The notes below the pieces were generated by a model that saw only the letters and a list, made by a program, of their open reading frames with translations, made no database searches and was not told where the DNA came from. Both the position numbers and the translations under genes were made by a program. Below are positions 18,131-26,041 of a DNA stretch of 64,000 nt, piece by piece. Position 1 is the stretch's first letter. Each line of letters opens with the position of its first letter. The DNA lies in assembly GCF_000621145.1 (NCBI RefSeq), contig NZ_JHZB01000020.1, positions 1-64,000 of the forward strand. The letters are read 5' to 3'. The DNA is from Desulfobulbus elongatus DSM 2908. Lineage in GTDB: Bacteria > Desulfobacterota > Desulfobulbia > Desulfobulbales > Desulfobulbaceae.

Positions 18131-19002
18131 AGTACCGCATCACCCACACCACCACCTACCAGTATTCGGAACCGGCCTCGCTGTCGCAGAACGAGCTGTT
18201 TTTCACCCCCAGGGCCACGGCCCGCCAGCAGGTGCTGCAAAGCCAGCTGAGCTTCGATCCCCAGCCCCAGTACCTGCACCGCCGCATCGACTATTTCGGC
18301 AACATCGCCCATGTGTTCATGGTGCAGCAGCCGCACAGCCGCCTCACCCTGACCGCGGCCAGCGTGGTGCGCACCGCCCGGAACTCGCGCCTGCAACCGC
18401 AGGCGACCCCAGCCTGGGAGGAGGTCGGCCGCCGCCTGCAAGCCCATGCCACGGCCGAGGAACTGGACGCCTATCAGTTCGTGTTCGCCAGTCCCATGAT
18501 CGCCGAGGCGCCCGGCATCCGCGACTATGCGCGCATCTCCTTTCCGCCCGGCACGCCGGTGCTCGCCGGCTCCATCGATCTGATGCGGCGCATGTTCGCC
18601 GAATTCGCCTACGACAAGACCGCCAGCACGGTGGACACGCCGGTGGCCCAGGTGCTGGCCGGCCGCCGCGGCGTGTGCCAGGATTTCGCCCACCTGGCCA
18701 TCGCCTGCCTGCGCTCCCTGGGGCTGGCGGCGCGCTACGTCAGCGGCTATCTGGAAACCCTGCCGCCGCCGGGCACGCCCAAGCTGGTCGGGGCCGACGC
18801 CTCCCATGCCTGGCTGTCGCTCTACGTGCCCGGGGCGGGCTGGATCGACCTCGACCCGACCAACAACGTCGTGCCCGGCGAGTCGCACCTCACTCTGGCC
18901 TGGGGCCGGGACTATGGCGACGTGGCCCCGGTCAGGGGCGTGGTCATGGGCGGCGGCGCGCACACCCTCGCGGTGGCGGTCGACGTGGCGAGAGTGGACT
19001 GA
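18127..19002 (+). CDS. Transglutaminase-like cysteine peptidase/ligase
   Basis: A 291-residue papain-fold protein with an N-terminal transglutaminase-associated beta domain (MKYRITHTTTYQYSEPASLS) and a catalytic domain with C184 (RGVCQDFAHL), H227 (ASHAWLSLYVPG) and D243 (IDLDPTNN). It belongs to the group found beside circularly permuted ATP-grasp and alpha-E proteins. It probably hydrolyses or transfers an amide bond on the product of those proteins. The ATG overlaps the stop of the 837-residue fusion (ATGA). No signal peptide is seen, so it should be cytoplasmic. Confidence 0.9.
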   Translation: MKYRITHTTTYQYSEPASLSQNELFFTPRATARQQVLQSQLSFDPQPQYLHRRIDYFGNIAHVFMVQQPHSRLTLTAASVVRTARNSRLQPQATPAWEEVGRRLQAHATAEELDAYQFVFASPMIAEAPGIRDYARISFPPGTPVLAGSIDLMRRMFAEFAYDKTASTVDTPVAQVLAGRRGVCQDFAHLAIACLRSLGLAARYVSGYLETLPPPGTPKLVGADASHAWLSLYVPGAGWIDLDPTNNVVPGESHLTLAWGRDYGDVAPVRGVVMGGGAHTLAVAVDVARVD

Positions 19003-19075
19003 GACCGCGCCTGGCGATGGCCGGACCGAACGGCCGCGTACCTACACGGGTTCGGCAAAAAAGCGGGAGACGACG

Positions 19076-19417
19076 ATGGATCAGGGCAATCTCTTTGCAG
19101 GACTCGCGGCCGCCGCCGGGCCGGAGGAACGATTGGAGCGGCTGCTGTCGACCGACGGCGTGCGGATGGAGCGGATCGTCTCCAGCGGCCAGGCCAGTCC
19201 GCCCGGTTTCTGGTACGACCAGGAATGGGCCGAGTGGGTGGTGCTGCTCACCGGCGCGGCCGAACTCCAGTTCGAGGACGAGCCCGCGCCGCGCCGGCTC
19301 GGTCCGGGCGACTGGATCGATATCGCCCCGCATCGCCGCCACCGGGTCACCTGGACCGATCCGGATCGGCCCTCGCTGTGGCTGGCCATTCATTACCGGC
19401 CGCAGGAGTGCCCATGA
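19076..19417 (+). CDS. Cupin-domain protein
   Basis: A 113-residue single cupin. The beta-barrel motifs are visible: FWYDQEWAEWVVLLTGAAEL, then LGPGDWIDIAPHRRHRV. The usual first metal motif G-x5-HxH is replaced by one with few histidines, while the second motif keeps the histidines in APHRRHRV, so metal binding is uncertain. Related small cupins occur at the end of several metabolic operons and have no fixed function. GGGAG six bases before ATG 19076 sets the start. It follows the transglutaminase gene by 73 bp and may be the last gene of that operon. Confidence 0.8.
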   Translation: MDQGNLFAGLAAAAGPEERLERLLSTDGVRMERIVSSGQASPPGFWYDQEWAEWVVLLTGAAELQFEDEPAPRRLGPGDWIDIAPHRRHRVTWTDPDRPSLWLAIHYRPQECP

Positions 19418-19501
19418 GAGCATCCTGTCGGAATTGCGATAAATATTTTACAGATTTCTGGCAAGGTATCGGAAAAAACCCAGAAGCGGACCACAATCGC
19501 C

Positions 19502-19530
19502 TTGACACATTTCAATAATTGTTGAATTGT
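19502..19530 (+). promoter_or_regulatory. arsR: arsR promoter with overlapping ArsR operator
   Basis: TTGACA (19502-19507) is a perfect -35. A near-perfect inverted repeat TTCAATAATTGTTGAA (19511-19526) fills the spacer, where ArsR binding would block RNA polymerase. The -10 (near 19525-19530, AATTGT) is weak. The arsR ATG lies at 19537, so the leader would be very short. Confidence 0.65.
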
Positions 19531-19536
19531 TCTCCC

Positions 19537-19899
19537 ATGGAAACCAAGCAGGCCACAGCCATTTTTTTAGCGCTTTCCGCCGACCTGCGCCTGGACCTGT
19601 TCCGGCTGCTGGTCAAATATGCGCCGGACGGCCTGGTGGCGGGCGAAATCGCAAAGTACCTCAAGGTGAGCAATACCAATCTGTCCTTCCACCTCAAGGC
19701 GCTGTTGCATGCCGGCCTGATCACGGTGGAAAAGGAGGGCCGGTTTTTGCGCTACCGGGCAAACATCCCCCTCATGCTGGAGACCATCGCCTATCTCACG
19801 GCGGAATGCTGTTCCGGACGCCCCGAACTCTGCCGCGACTTTCGCGCGGCCAGTGCCGTTTCCGCCGCCGTGTTGCCGGTATGCGATTCCAAAAAATGA
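19537..19899 (+). CDS. arsR: ArsR-family arsenite-responsive repressor
   Basis: A 120-residue winged-helix repressor. The recognition helix region reads VSNTNLSFHLKALLHAGLI, followed by the wing EKEGRFLRYRAN. Cysteines C91, C92 and C99 (ECCSGRPELC) sit in the C-terminal helix, like the three-coordinate As(III) site of the Acidithiobacillus-type ArsR and unlike the CxC site in the DNA-binding helix of the plasmid R773 type. ATG 19537 is preferred to an in-frame TTG six codons upstream. It heads the arsR-arsM-arsC-acr3 genes and probably represses both itself and arsM through the palindromes at 19511 and 19933. Confidence 0.92.
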   Translation: METKQATAIFLALSADLRLDLFRLLVKYAPDGLVAGEIAKYLKVSNTNLSFHLKALLHAGLITVEKEGRFLRYRANIPLMLETIAYLTAECCSGRPELCRDFRAASAVSAAVLPVCDSKK

Positions 19900-19932
19900 G
19901 GGTGCACCCCTAAAAAATTTTGCAGCAATATG

Positions 19933-19946
19933 TCAAGATTTCTTGA
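19933..19946 (+). promoter_or_regulatory. arsM: Second ArsR operator, upstream of arsM
   Basis: TCAAGA-TT-TCTTGA is a perfect inverted repeat, 31 bp before the arsM start. It resembles the arsR operator (TTCAA/TTGAA arms). This suggests that arsM has its own regulated promoter. Confidence 0.55.
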
Positions 19947-19976
19947 AATTTCATATTGTGAAAAGGAGCACAGACA

Positions 19977-20828
19977 ATGAACCAACACGACGATTTTCCG
20001 AACAAAGATGACGTCAGACAGACGGTCCGCACCGGCTACGCGGCCATTGCCACAGGGCAGCGTTCCTGCTGTTCCGGCCAGCGCAGCGGCCAGGCCGATC
20101 CCGTCCGGCTGGCTAGGGCCGTGGGTTACGACGAGGTGAGCCTGGCCAATCTGCCGGAGGGCGCCAACATGGGGCTTTCCTGCGGCAATCCCGTTGCCAT
20201 TGCCGCCCTCCGGGAAGGGCAGACCGTCCTCGACCTCGGCAGCGGCGGCGGTTTCGACGTGTTTCAGGCGGGTGAAAAGGTGCGGGCCTCCGGGCGGGTG
20301 ATCGGCGTGGACATGACCCCGGAAATGCTTGCCAAGGCCCGCGGGAACATCGAGCAGTACCGGCGGCGCACCGGCCTGGACAACGTCGAGTTCCGTCTGG
20401 GCGAGATCGAGTATCTGCCCGTGGCGGACAGCAGCGTCGACGTGGCGCTTTCCAACTGCGTCATCAACCTGTCGCCGGACAAGCCCCAGGTCTGGCGGGA
20501 GATCTTCCGCGTGCTCAAGCCGGGCGGCAGGGTATCCGTTTCCGACCTGGCGCTGCTGCGGCCGCTCCCCGACACGATCCGGGCCATGGCCGCGGCGTTG
20601 GTGGGCTGCGTGGCCGGGGCCGTGCTGGTGGAGCAAACCAGGGCCCTGCTGGAACAGGCCGGTTTCACCGCCATCGTGCTGACGCCCAAGCCGGACTATG
20701 TGAAAAACATGCAGGCATGGAACGACCCCCTGTATAAGGCAATTGCACACGCCTTGCCGCCGGGCGAGGAACTGGCCGACTACGTGGTCAGCCTGTCCAT
20801 CGAGGCCCGGAAAGAGGGGCGGCCATGA
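19977..20828 (+). CDS. arsM: Arsenite S-adenosylmethionine methyltransferase
   Basis: A 283-residue methyltransferase that converts As(III) to methylated arsenicals in the cytoplasm. The SAM-binding motif is [11 protein letters not shown] (residues 85-94). Arsenic-binding cysteines C69 (GLSCGNP), C161 (SNCVINL) and C211 keep the spacing of the characterised ArsM catalytic cysteines, including a gap of 50 between the last two. An additional CC pair lies at 31-32. AAAAGGAGCACAGACA precedes the ATG. The stop overlaps the arsC start (ATGA). In anaerobes methylation yields toxic trivalent methylarsenicals or volatile arsines. Confidence 0.95.
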   Translation: MNQHDDFPNKDDVRQTVRTGYAAIATGQRSCCSGQRSGQADPVRLARAVGYDEVSLANLPEGANMGLSCGNPVAIAALREGQTVLDLGSGGGFDVFQAGEKVRASGRVIGVDMTPEMLAKARGNIEQYRRRTGLDNVEFRLGEIEYLPVADSSVDVALSNCVINLSPDKPQVWREIFRVLKPGGRVSVSDLALLRPLPDTIRAMAAALVGCVAGAVLVEQTRALLEQAGFTAIVLTPKPDYVKNMQAWNDPLYKAIAHALPPGEELADYVVSLSIEARKEGRP

Positions 20829-21298
20829 ACATTCTTTTTCTCTGCACGGGCAATTCCTGCCGCTCCATCATGGCGGAGGCGCTTTTCAAGTCCATGGTTC
20901 CGGCTGGCGTGAGCGTGCAGAGCGCGGGCAGCAGGCCCGCCGGGTTCGTGCATCCCCGCGCCCTGGACGTGCTCAGGGAAGCCGGCTTTGCCACGACGGG
21001 CCTGTTCAGCAAGTCATGGGACGATCTGCCGGCAAAGCCGGATGTTGTCATAACCTTGTGCGACAACGCGGCGGGCGAATCCTGCCCGCTCTCCTTCGGC
21101 ACGGTCGTGCGCAGTCATTGGGGCATGCCCGATCCGGCCAGGGTGCAGGGCGATGAGGCGGCGATCAAGGCCGCCTTCGCCGAAACCCTTGCCGTGCTCC
21201 GCAGACGGATAGGCGCCCTGGCGAACCGGCTTGCAGCGGCGCCGGGCATGAACCCGGACCGGCTCCAGGCCGTGCTCGATGCCATTGCCGCCATGTAA
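20825..21298 (+). CDS. arsC: Arsenate reductase, thioredoxin-coupled (LMW phosphatase fold)
   Basis: A 157-residue arsenate reductase that turns As(V) into As(III). The P-loop C7-TGNSC-R13 is the CX5R motif of the low-molecular-weight phosphatase fold. C79 (ITLCDNA) and C87 (GESCP) are the redox cysteines that pass the disulfide out to thioredoxin, which separates this enzyme from the glutaredoxin-linked type. The Asp of the family's DP motif is in GMPDPA. It is translationally coupled to arsM and followed 13 bp later by the exporter gene. Confidence 0.94.
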   Translation: MNILFLCTGNSCRSIMAEALFKSMVPAGVSVQSAGSRPAGFVHPRALDVLREAGFATTGLFSKSWDDLPAKPDVVITLCDNAAGESCPLSFGTVVRSHWGMPDPARVQGDEAAIKAAFAETLAVLRRRIGALANRLAAAPGMNPDRLQAVLDAIAAM

Positions 21299-21311
21299 GG
21301 GAGCGTAACCC

Positions 21312-22385
21312 ATGAACCCATCGACATTGCAGCGGCTCTCCTTCCTCGACCGCTACCTGACCCTGTGGATCTTCCTGGCCATGTTCGCAGGGGTGGGGCT
21401 CGGCTGGGCCGCGCCGGACGTGAAGAACGTCATCCACTTTTTCCAGGTGGGCACGACCAACATTCCCATTGCCATCGGGCTGATCCTGATGATGTACCCG
21501 CCCCTGGCGAAAGTGAAATACGAGCAACTCGGCCGGGTGTTCCGCGATAAAAAAGTGCTGCTGCTCTCCCTGGCGCAGAACTGGATCATCGGCCCGGTGC
21601 TCATGTTCTTGCTGGCGATCGCCTTTCTCTCCGGCAACAACAGCTCCATGGTGGGCCTGATCCTTATCGGGCTCGCCCGCTGCATCGCCATGGTCATTGT
21701 CTGGAACGACCTTGCCGGCGGCGACCGGGAATACTGCGCCGGGCTGGTGGCCTTCAACGCCGTGTTCCAGGTGCTGTTCTTCCCAGTCTACGCCTACGTG
21801 TTCATCACCGTGCTGCCGGGCTGGCTCGGCCTGTCCGGGGCCGTGGTCAATGTGGGCATGGGGCAGATCGCCGAAAGCGTGTTCATCTACCTCGGCATCC
21901 CCTTTCTCGCGGGCGTGGCCTCCCGCTGGTACGGCCTCAGGGTCAGGAGCCTGGACTGGTACGAGCGGGTGTTCATCCCCCGCATCAGCCCCTGGACGCT
22001 CAGGGCGCTGCTGTTCACCATCCTGGTGATGTTCTCCCTCAAGGGTGAATACATCGTGCACCTGCCCCTGGACGTGCTCAAGGTCGCCATCCCCCTGCTG
22101 GTGTACTTCCTGGCGATGTTTTTGCTTTCGTTCTCTCTTTCCAGATGGGCGGGCGCCAACTACGAGCAGTCGGCGACCCTGTCCTTCACCGCCGCATCCA
22201 ACAACTTCGAGTTGGCCATTGCCGTGGCCATCGCGGTCTTCGGGCTGAACTCGGGCGAGGCCTTCGTGGCCGTCATCGGGCCGCTGGTGGAGGTGCCTGT
22301 GCTCATAGGTCTGGTCAATGTGGCCCTGTGGCTCAAGAAGCGGTGGTTCGTGGCGGTTGCGCCCCTTGAGCTGCCGCGCAGCTAA
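21312..22385 (+). CDS. acr3: Arsenite efflux transporter, ACR3 type
   Basis: A 357-residue inner-membrane protein with about ten membrane segments. It carries the ACR3 signatures: C124 in [14 protein letters not shown], which is needed for As(III) transport, and [21 protein letters not shown] in the ninth segment with its conserved Glu (quoted in part here). It expels As(III) using the proton gradient. It completes the reduce-and-export pathway begun by ArsC. Its end overlaps the end of the convergent amidohydrolase-like gene by four bases, so there is no room for a separate terminator. Confidence 0.95.
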   Translation: MNPSTLQRLSFLDRYLTLWIFLAMFAGVGLGWAAPDVKNVIHFFQVGTTNIPIAIGLILMMYPPLAKVKYEQLGRVFRDKKVLLLSLAQNWIIGPVLMFLLAIAFLSGNNSSMVGLILIGLARCIAMVIVWNDLAGGDREYCAGLVAFNAVFQVLFFPVYAYVFITVLPGWLGLSGAVVNVGMGQIAESVFIYLGIPFLAGVASRWYGLRVRSLDWYERVFIPRISPWTLRALLFTILVMFSLKGEYIVHLPLDVLKVAIPLLVYFLAMFLLSFSLSRWAGANYEQSATLSFTAASNNFELAIAVAIAVFGLNSGEAFVAVIGPLVEVPVLIGLVNVALWLKKRWFVAVAPLELPRS

Positions 22386-23602
22386 AAAGAAGATTGCGCC
22401 CCCTGCCCTGCCGCCTTCACCGGATCTTTCCGGTAGGCGCGGCTGGGCGCGCCGTCAATGTAGATGTTTTCCAGATAGCCGAGCTTTCGCGGCAGTTGCT
22501 GCGGCGTGCCCCTGGTGACCAGGAAGGTCGCCCGTCGACCGACGGTGAGCGGCCCCAAGGCCTCCATGCCGAAAAATCCGGCGCCCACAGCCGAGGCGCC
22601 GGCGATGGCCTCTGCCAGCGGAAAGCCGGCCTTGATGAACAATTTGATTTCCTCGACCACGGACTCGCCGTGGAGGATGCCCGGACTGCCGGCGCCGGTG
22701 CCGACCGCCGTGGGCACGCCCAGGGCGCGGGCGAGCCGCAGTTGCGCGAGTTGGCCGGCGAGCGTCGCCTTCCAAAAGGCCTCCGCGCCCGGATTCGCCT
22801 GGCCCGGCGCGGCAAACCGCAGGGAAAAGCGGCAGCACACCTCGCCGCCCGAAGCGGAGCCGTCCAGCCCGTTCTTGGCCCGCACCACGCCGGGCAGCCA
22901 CAGCACCTGCCTCGCGGCCATGGTCCTGAGGTTGTCCTCGCCCATGCCAAAGCCCTGCTCAATGGCGTCGCACCCCGCTGCCAGCGCCTCGGCCACAGCC
23001 TCGCGGCCGTTGGCCACCACGATCTTCTTGCAGTCCGGGCCGTGCTGCACGATGCGACGGAGTTCTTCCCGGCTCATCCGGGGTTGAGTCGCCTCGGCCG
23101 CATTAATGTCGGGGGAATACCCGATCCTGAGGAAATCGCGGTCCGAGCTGCCACCTGCCGCCTCATCCCAACTGCGGCACAACGGGCCGGCAGTGCGCAG
23201 GGCGACCGGGCCGCCCGGCATGGTGCCATCGGCACGGTGCCGCGCCAGACCGAAGGGATCGTCGCCATCGACCACGCCGAGCACGCCGTGGTCGTGGCAG
23301 TAACGGAGGTGCCGTGCACGCAGCGCGAGCCGCTGTTCCCTGCTGGCCTCTTCCGGGAGCCCCCGCATTTTCGGGTCAATAGCCGGCGACCGGCCCAGGA
23401 AGACGCTGCCGTCCACCAGCGCCGGCACGATGGTACAGGGCGACAGATCGTCGACAGGTGCGCCGGGATCGCGGGGCAGATTCTCCCTCCCGCCCACGGC
23501 TGTGATGATGCCGTCCTCGACAATCAGCACGGCATTGCGGCGCACGCCGGCGCCGGTGCCGTCGATCAGGCTTCCTGCCACTATAAAACGTGTCCGGTCC
23601 AT
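22382..23602 (-). CDS. Amidohydrolase-superfamily protein lacking the metal ligands
   Basis: A 406-residue protein with the fold signature of imidazolonepropionase-like amidohydrolases (COG1228): an N-terminal composite beta domain ([19 protein letters not shown]), the TIM-barrel core, and a C-terminal return to the beta domain ([17 protein letters not shown]). The catalytic residues are gone. The usual PGLIDxHxH reads PALVDGSVF, the barrel His motif reads [13 protein letters not shown] reads CDAIEQGF, and the last Asp (GTDxG) reads GTGAGSPG. Metal-dependent hydrolysis is therefore unlikely. A binding, structural or regulatory role, or decay of the gene, are the alternatives. The ATG at 23602 is the first in frame. 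Confidence 0.75.
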   Translation of the reverse strand: MDRTRFIVAGSLIDGTGAGVRRNAVLIVEDGIITAVGGRENLPRDPGAPVDDLSPCTIVPALVDGSVFLGRSPAIDPKMRGLPEEASREQRLALRARHLRYCHDHGVLGVVDGDDPFGLARHRADGTMPGGPVALRTAGPLCRSWDEAAGGSSDRDFLRIGYSPDINAAEATQPRMSREELRRIVQHGPDCKKIVVANGREAVAEALAAGCDAIEQGFGMGEDNLRTMAARQVLWLPGVVRAKNGLDGSASGGEVCCRFSLRFAAPGQANPGAEAFWKATLAGQLAQLRLARALGVPTAVGTGAGSPGILHGESVVEEIKLFIKAGFPLAEAIAGASAVGAGFFGMEALGPLTVGRRATFLVTRGTPQQLPRKLGYLENIYIDGAPSRAYRKDPVKAAGQGAQSSF

Positions 23603-23698
23603 GGATAGTGCTTGCTTCTCCTCACGGTCATGCTACTTATGCGATCACCCGGGAAAATGGATTTCTGCCCCTTTCTTCACGCCAAACGGAGGACGAAG

Positions 23699-24013
23699 AT
23701 GATCACCGTACTTGTTGCCTTCAAACTGCCGCAACCGATTTCTCTCCAGCAGGCCAAGGAAATCTTCCTGGGCACGGCCCCCAAATACCTGGACAAGCCG
23801 GGGCTGATCCGGAAATACTATTTCCTCAACGACGGCGGCACCGAGGCCGGGGGCATCTATTTGTGGCAATCGCGGCAGGATGCGGAGCGGGTGTACACCG
23901 AGGAATGGAAGGCGTTTGTCCGCGCCAAGTACGGCTCCGATCCCTCCCTGACCTACCTGGCCACACCGGTGGTGGTCGACAACCTGAGCCACGAAATCGT
24001 TGCCGAAAAATAG
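23699..24013 (+). CDS. Small YdhR/ABM-like monooxygenase-fold protein
   Basis: A 104-residue ferredoxin-like-fold protein: MITVLVAFKLP, a helix in SLQQAKEIFLGTAPKYL, then GLIRKYYFLNDGGTEAGGIY and LWQSRQDAERVYTEEWKAFV. The pattern matches YdhR-like putative monooxygenases, which are small dimers with no proven substrate. GGAGG six bases before ATG 23699 fixes the start, although the frame is open further upstream. It stands alone between the amidohydrolase-like gene and the efflux operon. Confidence 0.72.
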   Translation: MITVLVAFKLPQPISLQQAKEIFLGTAPKYLDKPGLIRKYYFLNDGGTEAGGIYLWQSRQDAERVYTEEWKAFVRAKYGSDPSLTYLATPVVVDNLSHEIVAEK

Positions 24014-24018
24014 CGGCA

Positions 24019-24079
24019 CCGGTTCAAACAAGACGAACCGGAAAAAGTTGCCGGCATCCCCCCAGGTGATGCCGGCAAC
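24019..24079. terminator. Two consecutive hairpins after the YdhR-like gene
   Basis: CCGGTTC (24019-24025) pairs with GAACCGG (24035-24041). A perfect 12-bp stem then joins GTTGCCGGCATC (24047-24058) and GATGCCGGCAAC (24068-24079). No T-run follows on the plus strand. On the minus strand the second stem is followed by CTTTTTCC. It probably ends transcription from either side. Confidence 0.55.
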
Positions 24080-24206
24080 TTGATCAAAGCATGCCGGGCA
24101 CCCTGCCCGCCGGCGGGCGTCCTGCATCGCCGTCCCCTCCTCCCGCACCACGCCCTGTTCGGGGCCGCTGCCCCTCTTCCCACCCGTTTTTATCTCAGCA
24201 CTTGAT

Positions 24207-24226
24207 TAAATCAATCGATTGATTTA
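24207..24226. promoter_or_regulatory. Operator of the TetR-regulated efflux operon
   Basis: A perfect 20-bp palindrome with arms TAAATCAATC and GATTGATTTA lies 50 bp before the TetR-type gene, in an AT-rich patch. Its size and place fit autoregulation by the TetR homologue. A TTGATT at 24203-24208 could be the -35, so repressor binding would cover the promoter. Confidence 0.7.
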
Positions 24227-24276
24227 TTTTCCTGTCCTCCCGAACACAACCAGTACATCATTTCAACGGAACGACC

Positions 24277-24981
24277 ATGAATACCAACGCACAACCGCCG
24301 GACTGCGCCAACCGGGAACGCGGCGACACCGCCCGCAGGAAACTGATCGAGGCCGGGTTGAAGATCTACAGCGAAGTGGGCTACCAGAGCGCCCCGACCC
24401 GCCGCCTGGCCTCCGCCGCCGGGGTCAACATTGCCGCCATCCCCTACTACTTCGGCAATAAGGAAGGGCTCTACCATGCGGTGCTCGACCACATCGTCGC
24501 GCACTATCTCACCCATTTCGGCCCCTGCCTCGAACGGATCGAGCAGGCCCTGGCCGAACCGACGACCACCCGCGACGGCTACCTTGCCCTGCTGGACGAG
24601 TACATGCGCCTGATGGTGCACTTCGTCCTGCGCGAAAGCGACGACTGCTCGCAAATTTCGCGGATCTACATCCGCGAGCAACTCGACCCGACCAGCGGCT
24701 TCGAGCGCTTGTATAACGGCTTCATCAAGAAGATGCGCGAGACGCACGAGGCGCTGGTGGCCGTCATCCTCGGCATGGATGTCCGCAGCCTGGAGGTGAA
24801 GCTGATCACCCAGACCCTAATCGGGCAGGTGGTGATTTTCAAATCCTCGCGGGTCACCGTGTTGCAGCACATGGGATGGCAGAAGTACGGCGAGGAGCGG
24901 ATGGCGGCCATCGAACGGATCGTCTCCGACAACGTCAGGGCCGTGATGGCGGCCCATCGCAACAAGGACAGCGAACTATGA
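24277..24981 (+). CDS. TetR-family repressor (CecR/YbiH-like)
   Basis: A 234-residue regulator. The N-terminal helix-turn-helix is clear: ARRKLIEAGLKIYSEVGYQS, then TRRLASAAGVNIAAIPYYFG with NKEGLYHAVLDHIV. The C-terminal ligand domain (about residues 85-220) resembles CecR/YbiH, which controls an HlyD-type pump in Escherichia coli. The gene heads the efflux operon, and its stop overlaps the next ATG (ATGA). It most likely binds the 20-bp palindrome at 24207 and is released by a pump substrate. Confidence 0.9.
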   Translation: MNTNAQPPDCANRERGDTARRKLIEAGLKIYSEVGYQSAPTRRLASAAGVNIAAIPYYFGNKEGLYHAVLDHIVAHYLTHFGPCLERIEQALAEPTTTRDGYLALLDEYMRLMVHFVLRESDDCSQISRIYIREQLDPTSGFERLYNGFIKKMRETHEALVAVILGMDVRSLEVKLITQTLIGQVVIFKSSRVTVLQHMGWQKYGEERMAAIERIVSDNVRAVMAAHRNKDSEL

Positions 24982-26039
24982 ACACCAGTCAGAGTGCATT
25001 GAACAATGAACAGAACTGGATCGGACGGCACCGGCGGCTGCTCCTGTACGGCGTGCCGCTTCTTCTGGCCGGAGCCGGCCTGGTGCTGTATCTCACCGGC
25101 GGCCGCTATGTCAGCACCGACGACGCCTACATCCGGGCGGCGCGGGTGGCGGTGAGCGCCGATATCTCCGGCCGGATCAGCGAGATTCCCCTGGCGGAGA
25201 ACCAGCAGGTCCGCACGGGAGACGTCCTTGTGCGGATCGATGCCCGCCCCTTTGCCATCGCCGAACAGGAAGCCTCGGCGCAACTGGAGGGGGCGCGGCT
25301 GCAGGTGGTGGCGATGAAGGCCAATTACCGGCAGAAGCTGGCCGATCTGCGGGCGGCCGAGTCCACGCTTGCCTACCAGGAGCGGGATTACAGCCGCCAG
25401 AAGAAGCTGGCCGAGTCCGGCATTTCCTCCCAGGCCCAGCTGGAGAAGGCCGAACAGCTGGCGCAGACCGCCCGGCAGGAGGCCGTGGCCCGGCGGCAGG
25501 AAGCGGATACCGCCCTGGCCAACCTCGGCGGCAACGCGGAGATCCAGGTGGATGACCATCCGTCGGTCCAGGCGGCCCACGCCAAGCTGGACCAGGCCCG
25601 GCTGAACCTCTCCTACACCACCGTGGCGGCGCCCATGGACGGCATCGTCACCAAGGTCGAGCAGTTGCAGGTCGGCGATTACATCACCAAGGGGGCCGCG
25701 CTCTTTGCCCTGGTCTCCGCCACCAACCGCTGGGTGGAGGCCAACTTCAAGGAAACCGCGCTCGCCCACATGCGCCCCGGCCAGAAGGCGAGCATCCTGG
25801 TCGACGCCCACGCAGACCGCAGCCTCTCCGGGACGGTGGTCAGCCTCAGCCCCGGCACCGGCAGCTCGTTTTCGCTGCTGCCGCCGGAGAATGCCACCGG
25901 CAACTGGGTCAAGATCGTGCAGCGGGTGCCGGTGCGTATCGAACTGGACAAGGATGCCGGCAACCTGGCCTTGCAGTCCGGGTTGAGCGTGACCGCCGAG
26001 GTCGACACCGGCCACAGCCGCCTGGGCCTGAGCCGCTGA
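24978..26039 (+). CDS. HlyD/EmrA-type membrane fusion protein
   Basis: A 353-residue periplasmic adaptor. It has an N-terminal membrane anchor at about residues 22-41 (LLLYGVPLLLAGAGLVLYL). A split lipoyl domain follows (VSTDDAYIRAARVAVSADIS, then TTVAAPMDGIVTKV), interrupted by a coiled-coil hairpin of about 110 residues rich in Ala, Gln and Glu. The C-terminal part is the beta-barrel domain. It links the inner-membrane MFS pump to the outer-membrane channel encoded downstream. Translation is coupled to the TetR gene by a four-base overlap. Confidence 0.92.
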   Translation: MNTSQSALNNEQNWIGRHRRLLLYGVPLLLAGAGLVLYLTGGRYVSTDDAYIRAARVAVSADISGRISEIPLAENQQVRTGDVLVRIDARPFAIAEQEASAQLEGARLQVVAMKANYRQKLADLRAAESTLAYQERDYSRQKKLAESGISSQAQLEKAEQLAQTARQEAVARRQEADTALANLGGNAEIQVDDHPSVQAAHAKLDQARLNLSYTTVAAPMDGIVTKVEQLQVGDYITKGAALFALVSATNRWVEANFKETALAHMRPGQKASILVDAHADRSLSGTVVSLSPGTGSSFSLLPPENATGNWVKIVQRVPVRIELDKDAGNLALQSGLSVTAEVDTGHSRLGLSR

Positions 26040-26041
26040 CC

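Noticed and set aside
22382-23602. Functional imidazolonepropionase or other metal-dependent amidohydrolase
   Set aside because: All recognisable metal-ligand positions carry other residues.
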